In this document: positions 8,080 through 15,225 of the stretch, one piece after another
Position numbering within the stretch: position 1 is the first letter of the stretch
Layout: each line of letters opens with the position of its first letter
DNA from: Luteimonas salinisoli
Lineage (GTDB): Bacteria; Pseudomonadota; Gammaproteobacteria; Xanthomonadales; Xanthomonadaceae
NCBI RefSeq assembly: GCF_013425525.1
Contig: NZ_JACCKA010000005.1
Coordinates: 1-39,618 of the forward strand
Reading direction: 5' to 3'
Length of the DNA: 39,618 nucleotides
Translations under genes and position numbers: made by a program
Notes under the pieces: model-generated
The model's database searches: none
What the model was told of the DNA's origin: nothing
Seen by the model: the letters and a program-made list of their open reading frames with translations, nothing else

Positions 8080-10179
8080 ATGCCGCCGATTGAACGCCGC
8101 ACGCTCCTGAAACTGATGGCCGGCAGCCTGGTCGGCGGCGCTTCCTGGGCCGCATTGCCGCCGGCGCTGGCAGCCACCGGTCGAGGCGGCACGCTCGCCG
8201 ACGCGCGACTGGAGGACGGCGTTCTCTCGATCGCCTTCGACCGGCACCTGCACACCCGCATCGCCTCGGGCGGCAAGCGGCTGACCCCCTACCAGGACAG
8301 CGAGCGCCTGCTGCTGGCGGACGGCGGCGCCGAAGCGTTCGCGTTCACCGCGACGCAGCAGCTCCCGCTCGACGACCTCCGCCACGGGCCGGGCCGGCAG
8401 CTGCTGGTGAGCGGCCGCTCGGCGCGCGGGATCGAGAAGCAGGTCGCGGTGTCGCTGTTCGACCGCCACCCGGGGATGGCGATCCTGCAGGTGCGTTACC
8501 GCAACCAGGGCGCGACCGCGGTGGAGGTGGCCGGCTGGCGCAGCGCCGCCCATGAACTGGCCGACACCCCCGGCGGCTTCTGGAGCTACTCCGGCGCGAC
8601 CCACACCGATCGCCGCGACTGGGTACAGCCGCTCGACGGCGGGTTCGCGCAGCGCAACAGCCTGGGCATGGATTCCTCCGATTACGGCGGCGGCACGCCC
8701 GTGGCCAACATCTGGCGACGGGACGCGGGACTGGCCGTCGGCCACGTCGAACCGGTGGTCCGGCTGCTGGACATGCCGGTGCGCAGGACCGACGGTGGCG
8801 CCAGCATCGCGATCGAGTCGCGGGTGCCCGTCGTGCTGTCGCCGGGCCAGACCCTGGTGACCGACCGCGTGCTGCTGAGCGTCCACGACGGCGACTACTT
8901 CGCGCCGCTGACCCTGTACCGGGAGTTCATGCGGGCCGAGGGCATCGTCGCGCCGCTGGCGCCGGAGTCGGCCTTCGCGCCGATCTGGTGCGCCTGGGGC
9001 TACGAGCGCGACTTCAACGTCGAGCAGATCCTGGCCACCCTGCCGAAGGCCCGCGAACTGGGCTTCGAATGGGCCGTGCTCGACGACGGCTGGCAGACCA
9101 ACGAGGGCGACTGGCACATCGACCGGCACAAGTTCCCGCGCGGCGACGAGGACATGCGCGCCTTCACCCGCGCGGTGCGCGCGCAGGGCATGCGCCCCCG
9201 GCTGTGGCTGGCGCCGCTGGCGGCCGACCCCGGCAGCGATGTGCTGCACGAACACGTGGACATGCTGCTGCTGGACGAGTACGGCGCGTTCCAGACCGTG
9301 ACCTGGTGGAACGCGCTGACCCAGTGCCCGGCCTACCAGCCGACGATCGATTTCTACGTCGCGCTGGTGAAGAAGGCCATCGGCGACTGGGGCTTCGAGG
9401 GCCTCAAGCTCGACGGCCAGCACCTCAACGCCGTCGCGCCGTGCCACAACCCGGCGCACGATCACGCCCATCCCAACGAATCGTTCGAAAAGCTCGCCGA
9501 CTTCTGGAGCGCGATCCACAAGGCCGCGCGCGAGGCCAATCCCGAGGCGGTGGTGGAACTGTGCCCGTGCGGCACCGCGTTCGCCTTCCACAACCTGCCG
9601 GCCACCGACCAGTTCCCGTCGTCGGACCCGCTGTCGTCCTGGCAGGTGCGTAGCAAGGGCAAGAGCATGAAGGCGCTGATCGGCGAGCGCAGCAGCTACG
9701 CCGGCGACCACGTCGAGCTGTCCGATGGCGGCGCCGATTTCGCATCCAGCGTCGGCATCGGCGCGGTGATCTCGTCGAAATTCACATGGCCCAGGGATAC
9801 CCAGACGCCCACCGCGCCCCTGCCGCCCGGCGGCTACGTGCTGACGCCGGAGAAGGAAGCGCTGTGGCGCAAGTGGGTCGGCCTGTACAGGCAGCACATG
9901 CTGCCGAAGGGCGACTACCTGGGATCGCTGTACGACATCGGCTTCGACACGCCCGAAGCGCATGCGATCGCCCGCGACGGGAGCATGTACTACGCGTTCT
10001 ATGCCAACACGTGGAAGGGCCGGGTGGAACTGCGCGGGCTGGGCCGCGGCCGGCATCGCGTGCGCGACCTGTTCAACGACACCGAGCTGGGCACCGTGGA
10101 CGCGGACGACAGCACCCTCGACGTCGCGTTCTCGGACTTCCTGCTGCTGCAGGCGACGCCCGTGGACGCCGCCGCATGA
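8080..10179 (+). CDS. GH36-type alpha-galactosidase / alpha-N-acetylgalactosaminidase, Tat-exported
   Basis: A 699-aa clan GH-D (GH36) glycosidase that should release terminal alpha-linked galactose or N-acetylgalactosamine with retention. The catalytic barrel shows WAVLDDGWQTNEGDW (about residues 330-344) and the nucleophile motif LKLDG with Asp445. The region around DHVELSDGGADFASS (Asp549/Asp553) should hold the acid/base, followed by ISSKFTWP. An N-terminal beta-sandwich precedes the barrel and a short C-terminal beta domain ends it. The first residues, ERRTLLKLMAGSLVGG, form a twin-arginine signal, so cleavage should take place in the periplasm after Tat export, which is unusual for GH36. 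It is the first gene of a coupled operon; the next start overlaps its stop (ATGA). Preference for Gal over GalNAc cannot be settled here, but the AgaS and kinase genes favour an amino sugar. Confidence 0.87.
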   Translation: MPPIERRTLLKLMAGSLVGGASWAALPPALAATGRGGTLADARLEDGVLSIAFDRHLHTRIASGGKRLTPYQDSERLLLADGGAEAFAFTATQQLPLDDLRHGPGRQLLVSGRSARGIEKQVAVSLFDRHPGMAILQVRYRNQGATAVEVAGWRSAAHELADTPGGFWSYSGATHTDRRDWVQPLDGGFAQRNSLGMDSSDYGGGTPVANIWRRDAGLAVGHVEPVVRLLDMPVRRTDGGASIAIESRVPVVLSPGQTLVTDRVLLSVHDGDYFAPLTLYREFMRAEGIVAPLAPESAFAPIWCAWGYERDFNVEQILATLPKARELGFEWAVLDDGWQTNEGDWHIDRHKFPRGDEDMRAFTRAVRAQGMRPRLWLAPLAADPGSDVLHEHVDMLLLDEYGAFQTVTWWNALTQCPAYQPTIDFYVALVKKAIGDWGFEGLKLDGQHLNAVAPCHNPAHDHAHPNESFEKLADFWSAIHKAAREANPEAVVELCPCGTAFAFHNLPATDQFPSSDPLSSWQVRSKGKSMKALIGERSSYAGDHVELSDGGADFASSVGIGAVISSKFTWPRDTQTPTAPLPPGGYVLTPEKEALWRKWVGLYRQHMLPKGDYLGSLYDIGFDTPEAHAIARDGSMYYAFYANTWKGRVELRGLGRGRHRVRDLFNDTELGTVDADDSTLDVAFSDFLLLQATPVDAAA

Positions 10180-11087
10180 CGGCGATCGCCGCATCGAACC
10201 GGCGCCCGTGGCTGGTCTACGCCCTGACCACGGTGCTGCTGTGGGGGGTCTGGGGCGCGCTGTCGGGCCTGTCCGCCGAGCGCGGCTTCCCCGAGACGCT
10301 GGTCTACTGCGTCTGGGCACTGACGATGATCCCGCCGGCGCTGTACATCCTCTGGCGCGGCGGCTGGGCGCTGGACCGCTCGCCGCGGGCGCTCGCCTTC
10401 GGCATGACCATCGGCCTGCTCGGCGCCGGCGGGCAGATGCTGCTGTTCCACACCCTGACGATCGGTCCGGCCTACTTCGTCTTCCCGATCATCTCGCTGT
10501 CGCCGGTGGTCACCATCGCGCTGGCCTTCCTGCTGCTGCGCGAGCGCACCGGCCCGCGCGGGGCGCTGGGCATCGCGCTGGCGCTGGTGGCGCTGCCGCT
10601 GCTGGACCTGTCGTTCGGCCGCGGCACCAGCGGGGGGCTGGGCTGGTTCCTGCAGTCGCTGCTGATCATGGCGGCCTGGGGCGTGCAGGCGTACTTCATA
10701 CGCCTGGCCAACCACACCGTGCGCGCCGAGAGCATCTTCTTCTACATGATGCTGGGCGCGGTGCTGCTGGCACCGGTGGCGCTGGCGATGACCGACTGGA
10801 CACAGCCGATCAACCTGGGCCTGGACGGCCCGTGGATGACCGCGGCGATCCAGATCCTCAACGCCGTCGGCGCCCTGACCCTGGTGTACGCGTTCCGCCA
10901 TGGCAAGGCGATCGTCGTGGCGCCGCTGACCAACGCCGGCGCGCCGCTGGTCACCGCCGTACTGGCGCTGCTCTTCGCCAGCATGGTGCCCGGCCCGCTG
11001 AAGATGGTCGGCCTGGTGCTGGCCCTGATCGCCTCGCTGCTGCTGGTGAGCGAACCCGAGCGCGACAGCGCGACCGTCCCCTCCTGA
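10176..11087 (+). CDS. DMT-superfamily (EamA) inner-membrane permease, probable sugar importer
   Basis: A 303-aa protein with about ten hydrophobic segments in two EamA repeats. The first contains LTTVLLWGVWGALSGL, the second VLLAPVALAMT and LVYAFRHGKAIVVAPL. It belongs to the drug/metabolite transporter superfamily, whose members export metabolites or import sugars and nucleotide sugars. The ATG at 10176 overlaps the GH36 stop, so translation is coupled. Position between a periplasmic glycosidase and cytoplasmic sugar-phosphate enzymes makes it the only inner-membrane transporter of the locus. Import of the released monosaccharide is the simplest reading. No PTS, ABC or MFS sugar transporter gene is present nearby. 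Substrate and direction are inference. Confidence 0.8.
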   Translation: MTAIAASNRRPWLVYALTTVLLWGVWGALSGLSAERGFPETLVYCVWALTMIPPALYILWRGGWALDRSPRALAFGMTIGLLGAGGQMLLFHTLTIGPAYFVFPIISLSPVVTIALAFLLLRERTGPRGALGIALALVALPLLDLSFGRGTSGGLGWFLQSLLIMAAWGVQAYFIRLANHTVRAESIFFYMMLGAVLLAPVALAMTDWTQPINLGLDGPWMTAAIQILNAVGALTLVYAFRHGKAIVVAPLTNAGAPLVTAVLALLFASMVPGPLKMVGLVLALIASLLLVSEPERDSATVPS

Positions 11088-11103
11088 CCGGACCCGCCTC
11101 CCG

Positions 11104-12393
11104 ATGCACCTCCTGCTCGACCTCGTCGCGCGCCATACCCAGGGCCACGCCACCGGCGTGACCTCGATCTGCTCGGCGCACCCCATCGTCATCGAAGCCG
11201 CCCTGCGCCATGCGCTGCGGACGGGCCTGCCGTTCCTGCTGTTCGAGGCGACCTGCAACCAGGTCAACCAGGACGGCGGCTACACCGGCATGACCCCGGC
11301 CAGCTTCGTCGAGTTCGTGCACGCCATCGCCGACCGGGTCGGCTTCGACCGCGCGCGCCTGGTGCTGGGCGGCGACCATCTCGGCCCCAATCCGTGGACC
11401 GCGATGCCGGCCGATGCAGCGATGGACAAGGCCGAGACGATGGTCGCGGCCTATGTCGCGGCGGGATTCCGCAAGCTCCACCTGGACTGTTCGATGGCCT
11501 GCAGCGGCGATCCCGTGCCCCTGCCCGAGGCCGAGATCGTGCGTCGCGCCGTGCGCCTGTGCCGGGCGGCGGAAACCGCCCATGCGCGGGCCGGCGGCGA
11601 GGCGCCGGTCTACGTCATCGGCACCGAGGTGCCGGTGCCGGGCGGCGCCACCGAGGCGATCGAAGGCCTGGCGCCGACGACGCCTGAAGCGGCGCTGGCG
11701 ACGATCCAGGCGCATCGCGACGCATTCAGTGCCGCCGGGCTCGAGGGTGCGTGGCCGAGGGTGATCGCGTCGGTGGTGCAGCCTGGCGTCGAGTTCGACC
11801 ACCACGACGTGATCGACTACCGGCCCGAGGCGGCGGGTCGGCTCAGCCGCGCCATCGAGCAGGTGCCGGGCATGGTGTTCGAGGCGCATTCGACCGACTA
11901 CCAGACCCGGCAGGCGCTCGCCGCGCTGGTGCGCGACCACTTCGCCATCCTCAAGGTCGGTCCGGGCCTGACGTACGCGCTGCGCGAGGCGCTATGGGCA
12001 CTGGACGCGATCGAGCGCGAATGGATCGACCCGCCCCGGCAGGCGCGGCTGCGCGAGGTGGTACGCGAACGGATGCGCGCCGAGCCCGGGCACTGGCAGC
12101 GCTACTACCACGGCCAGGACCGCGCGCTGGCGGTCGACCTGGACTACAGCCTCAGCGACCGCATGCGCTACTACTGGCCGGACCCCGCGATCGAACAGGC
12201 GCGACAGCGACTGTTCGACAACCTGCGCACCGACCCGCCGCCGATGTCGCTGATCGGCCAATACCTGCCCCACGCCCTGCGTGCGCTGCGCCACGAAACC
12301 GCGACCCACGAGCCGCTTTCGCTGGCGATGGCGCATATCGACGTGGTCCTGGACGACTACAACGATGCCTGTGACCCCCATGCCACCCACTGA
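11104..12393 (+). CDS. kbaZ: GatZ/KbaZ (AgaZ)-family tagatose-bisphosphate aldolase subunit-like protein
   Basis: A 429-aa member of the GatZ/KbaZ family (PF08013-like). Recognisable blocks are TGVTSICSAHPIVIEAAL, FEATCNQVNQDGGYTGMTP, LGGDHLGPNPW, KLHLDCSMACSGDP, YVIGTEVPVPGG, FEAHSTDYQT and FAILKVGPGLTYALREA. In enterics these proteins support the class II aldolase GatY/KbaY rather than acting alone. From memory, a comparative-genomic study of GalNAc utilisation proposed that related AgaZ proteins act as tagatose-6-phosphate kinases. No KbaY/GatY gene and no PfkB-type kinase lies in this window, which makes either an independent catalytic role or a partner encoded elsewhere necessary. It starts 16 bp after the permease gene and overlaps the agaS-like gene. 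Confidence 0.88.
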   Translation: MHLLLDLVARHTQGHATGVTSICSAHPIVIEAALRHALRTGLPFLLFEATCNQVNQDGGYTGMTPASFVEFVHAIADRVGFDRARLVLGGDHLGPNPWTAMPADAAMDKAETMVAAYVAAGFRKLHLDCSMACSGDPVPLPEAEIVRRAVRLCRAAETAHARAGGEAPVYVIGTEVPVPGGATEAIEGLAPTTPEAALATIQAHRDAFSAAGLEGAWPRVIASVVQPGVEFDHHDVIDYRPEAAGRLSRAIEQVPGMVFEAHSTDYQTRQALAALVRDHFAILKVGPGLTYALREALWALDAIEREWIDPPRQARLREVVRERMRAEPGHWQRYYHGQDRALAVDLDYSLSDRMRYYWPDPAIEQARQRLFDNLRTDPPPMSLIGQYLPHALRALRHETATHEPLSLAMAHIDVVLDDYNDACDPHATH

Positions 12394-13540
12394 ATCGCTC
12401 GGTATTTCCGAAACGGACCTCATCGCGACCGGCGCCGTCTGCACCGCGCGCGAGATCGCACAACAGCCGCGCATGCTGGAGCGCACGCACGCCCTGGTAT
12501 CGGCGATCCATGCGCGGCTGCAGGCGTTCGTCGCGCCGGTCACCGGCAATCCGCGTGCGCGCGTGATCCTCACCGGCGCGGGGACCTCGGCCTACATCGG
12601 CCAGTGCCTGGCGCCCCTCCTGGACCGTAGCCTCGCCGCGCGCGTGGACGCGGTGCCGACGACCGACATCGTCAGCGCACCGCGGCTGTACCTGGATGCC
12701 GACCAGCCGCTGCTGCTGGTGTCCTTCGGCCGCTCCGGCAACAGCCCGGAAAGCATCGCGGCGATGGAACTGGCCGAGTCGCTGGTCGCCGACGTGCGGC
12801 ACCTGGTGGTGACCTGCAACCCGGCTGGCGCGCTGTGCAGCGCCCCCGTCGCCACGGCGATCACGCTGCAGCTGCCCGAGGAAACCCACGATGCCAGCTT
12901 CGCCATGACGTCCAGCTTCAGCTGCATGATGTACGCCACGCTGGCGGCGCTGGGCGAAGCGGGGACGATGGACGGCAGGATCGGGGCGATCGCCGAGGCG
13001 ACACGACGCGCGATATCCGACGCCCACGCCCCGCTCGGGGAACTGGCCGCGTGCGGCTACGACCGCGTGGCCTATCTGGGCAGCGGCGTGCTGCAGGGAC
13101 TCGCCCGCGAGGCGGCGTTGAAGCTCGGCGAGCTCACCAACGGCACCGTGGCCACCTGCTTCGACTCCCCGCTCGGGTTCCGCCACGGCCCCAAGACCTT
13201 CATCACCGCGCGGACCCTGGTGATGGTGTTCGTGTCCAACGATCCGCTCACCCGACGCTACGACCACGACCTCATCGACGAGCTGCGGCGCGACGGCCGC
13301 GCGGCCCGGGTCATCGAAGTCACCGCGCAGCCCCGGCAGGCCGTCGATCCGGACACCATCGCCGTGCCCGGCATGGCCGGCGCGGCCGACGTCGACCTGC
13401 TGTGGCCGTTCGTGGTGGTCGCGCAACTCTACGCCTTCGAGGCCTCGCGCGCGCTCGGCCTGTCGCCCGACAACCCGAACACCCAGGGCCTGGTCAACCG
13501 GGTGGTACAGGGCGTCCGGCTGTACGCGCCGACCGCATGA
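12365..13540 (+). CDS. agaS: AgaS-type SIS-domain galactosamine-6-phosphate deaminase/isomerase
   Basis: A protein of about 391 aa with two SIS (sugar isomerase) domains. Domain 1 contains VILTGAGTSAYIGQCL and LLVSFGRSGNSPESIAA; domain 2 contains YLGSGVLQGLAREAALKLGE and FRHGPKTF. Architecture and length match AgaS (about 384 aa), which converts galactosamine 6-phosphate to tagatose 6-phosphate plus ammonia. I chose the ATG at 12365, which overlaps the upstream gene by 29 bp. An ATG at 12380 is an alternative giving 386 aa, and neither has a strong ribosome site. GlmS-type synthases share SIS domains but carry an N-terminal glutaminase, absent here. The stop overlaps the start of the kinase gene (ATGA). 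Confidence 0.88.
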   Translation: MPVTPMPPTESLGISETDLIATGAVCTAREIAQQPRMLERTHALVSAIHARLQAFVAPVTGNPRARVILTGAGTSAYIGQCLAPLLDRSLAARVDAVPTTDIVSAPRLYLDADQPLLLVSFGRSGNSPESIAAMELAESLVADVRHLVVTCNPAGALCSAPVATAITLQLPEETHDASFAMTSSFSCMMYATLAALGEAGTMDGRIGAIAEATRRAISDAHAPLGELAACGYDRVAYLGSGVLQGLAREAALKLGELTNGTVATCFDSPLGFRHGPKTFITARTLVMVFVSNDPLTRRYDHDLIDELRRDGRAARVIEVTAQPRQAVDPDTIAVPGMAGAADVDLLWPFVVVAQLYAFEASRALGLSPDNPNTQGLVNRVVQGVRLYAPTA

Positions 13541-14505
13541 CCGGCGCGTGCTTCCTCGGCGTCGACGGCGGCGGAACCAAGACCCGGTTCGCCCTGATCG
13601 ACGAGGAGGCAGGGCTGCTGGCCGAAGCGCGGCTGGGCACCACCTACCACCCGCATGCCGGCCTCGATGGCGTGCGCGACGTCCTGGCCCTCGGCGTGGA
13701 GCGGGTGCTCGCGCTGGCAGGCGCGCAGCGCAGCGACATCGCGCATGCCTTCTTCGGCCTCCCCGCCCACGGCGAGGACAGCCGCATCACCCCGCTGCTG
13801 GACGCGATTCCAGCCGCGATCCTCGGCCACGACCGCTATGCCTGCGATAACGACATGGTCTGCGGGTGGGCCGGCTCGCTCGGCTGTACGGACGGCATCA
13901 ACATCGTCGCCGGCACCGGGTCGATCGGTTACGGGCAGCGCCGCGGACGCTCGGCCCGCGCGGGCGGCTGGGGCGAGGCGTTCTCCGACGAAGGATCCGC
14001 CTACTGGATCGCCATGCAGGGCTTGAACGCATTCTCGCGCATGAGCGACGGGCGGCTGGCGAAGGGGCCGCTGCACGTGATTCTCAAGGATGCGCTGCGG
14101 CTCGGGCACGACCTGGATATCTGCGCGCACGTGTATGGCACGCAGAGCTACGCCCGCGGCGAGCTCGCCCAGCTGTCGCCGCTGGTGGCGCGGGCGGCGC
14201 AGGCCGGCGACCCGGCCGCGCTCGGCATCTACCGGCAGGCAGCGCACGAGCTGGCGCTGATCGCGAGCTCGCTCCGTGCGGCGCTGGCGTTCGAGCCGCA
14301 CGAGACCGTTCCGCTGTCGTATTCGGGCGGCGCCTTCAGCGCCGGCGACCTGCTGCTGCAGCCGTTCGCCGCTGCCCTGGGCGCGGCCAGTCCGGCATTC
14401 GAACTGCGCCAGCCGCTGCACCCGCCGCACTACGGTGCGGCGCTCTATGCGCGGAAGCGCGCGCGCGATCGGCAGCGCGGGTCTGCGACCGGGATCGCCG
14501 GCTAG
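13537..14505 (+). CDS. BadF/BcrA-type N-acetylhexosamine kinase (probable GalNAc/GalN kinase)
   Basis: A 322-aa ASKHA-fold kinase of the BadF/BadG/BcrA/NagK group. The phosphate-1 loop GVDGGGTKTRF is at residues 8-18, an acidic catalytic region follows (DNDMVCGW), the phosphate-2 motif INIVAGTGSIGYG comes after it, and the adenosine motif SYSGGAFSAGDLLL is near the C-terminus. The family phosphorylates N-acetylglucosamine or related hexosamines at C6. Beside agaS, kbaZ-like and agaR-like genes, the likely role is phosphorylation of GalNAc or galactosamine after import (AgaK role). It is the last gene of the coupled run; the next gene starts 137 bp away. The gap at 14506-14642 shows no clear terminator. 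Confidence 0.82.
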   Translation: MTGACFLGVDGGGTKTRFALIDEEAGLLAEARLGTTYHPHAGLDGVRDVLALGVERVLALAGAQRSDIAHAFFGLPAHGEDSRITPLLDAIPAAILGHDRYACDNDMVCGWAGSLGCTDGINIVAGTGSIGYGQRRGRSARAGGWGEAFSDEGSAYWIAMQGLNAFSRMSDGRLAKGPLHVILKDALRLGHDLDICAHVYGTQSYARGELAQLSPLVARAAQAGDPAALGIYRQAAHELALIASSLRAALAFEPHETVPLSYSGGAFSAGDLLLQPFAAALGAASPAFELRQPLHPPHYGAALYARKRARDRQRGSATGIAG

Positions 14506-14642
14506 CGCCTCGTCTTCGGAAGCCGATGCGACGTGCGCGCGGGCGATTGCAATCGGTCCGGTGCATCGGGCAGGCTTTCGAAGCGCGCGGGCTGGTTGTC
14601 ATCGGCGGCCCCGCGACGTTGCCGCCGACCACGGAGCGCACG

Positions 14643-15212
14643 GTGTCCCGACCCGATCATGTCGCGCTGATGGCGCGCTACAACCGCTGGATGAACGAAC
14701 GGCTGTACCGCGCCGCGGCCGCGCTGCCGGCGGCGGAGCTGGCGCGCGACCGCGGCGCGTTCTTCGGCTCGATCCTCGGTACCCTCAACCACCTGCTGGT
14801 CGCCGACCTGATCTGGCTGCGGCGTTTCGGCGCCGCGCCCGGGGCGCACCCGCTGCTGGCGCAGCTGCAGTCGATGCCGGTACCACCGACGCTGGACGCG
14901 ACGCTGTTCGACCGCCTCGATGCGCTGGCCGCCGCGCGCGAGCGCATGGACGCGCTGGTCGAGGCCTGGACCGGCGCGCTCGACGAGACCGCGCTGGCGA
15001 CCCCCCTGCGCTACCGCAACACCGCCGGCAAGACCTTCGAGCGCGAGACGTTCGGCCTGCTGATGCATCTGTTCAACCACCAGACCCACCATCGCGGCCA
15101 GGTCACCACGCTGCTGTCGCAGGCCGGCGTGGACATGGGCGTGACCGACCTGCTGGCGCTGCTGCCGGTGGCGGACGCGCCGGCCGCGGACGACGGCACG
15201 CACCCGCACTGA
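14643..15212 (+). CDS. DinB-family putative metal-dependent protein
   Basis: A 189-aa four-helix-bundle protein of the DinB/YfiT type. It begins with the family-typical MARYNRWMNERLYRAAAALP stretch (an internal ATG is also possible as start), followed by GSILGTLNHLLVADLIWLRRF and the second metal-site block LLMHLFNHQTHHRGQVTTLL. The histidines of NHLL and of NHQTHH are the expected metal ligands. Many family members are thiol-S-transferases (bacillithiol/mycothiol in Gram-positives), but in Proteobacteria the substrate is unknown. I chose the GTG at 14643 because GGAG lies six bases upstream (14633-14636). The stop is 13 bp from the convergent S9 peptidase gene. No operon partner on its strand. 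Confidence 0.88.
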   Translation: MSRPDHVALMARYNRWMNERLYRAAAALPAAELARDRGAFFGSILGTLNHLLVADLIWLRRFGAAPGAHPLLAQLQSMPVPPTLDATLFDRLDALAAARERMDALVEAWTGALDETALATPLRYRNTAGKTFERETFGLLMHLFNHQTHHRGQVTTLLSQAGVDMGVTDLLALLPVADAPAADDGTHPH

Positions 15213-15225
15213 TCCGCGGCGGGGT

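Noticed and set aside
8029..10320. A 763-codon minus-strand open frame opposite the GH36 gene
   Set aside because: No recognisable motif; the opposite strand has a full set of GH36 motifs and a Tat signal.
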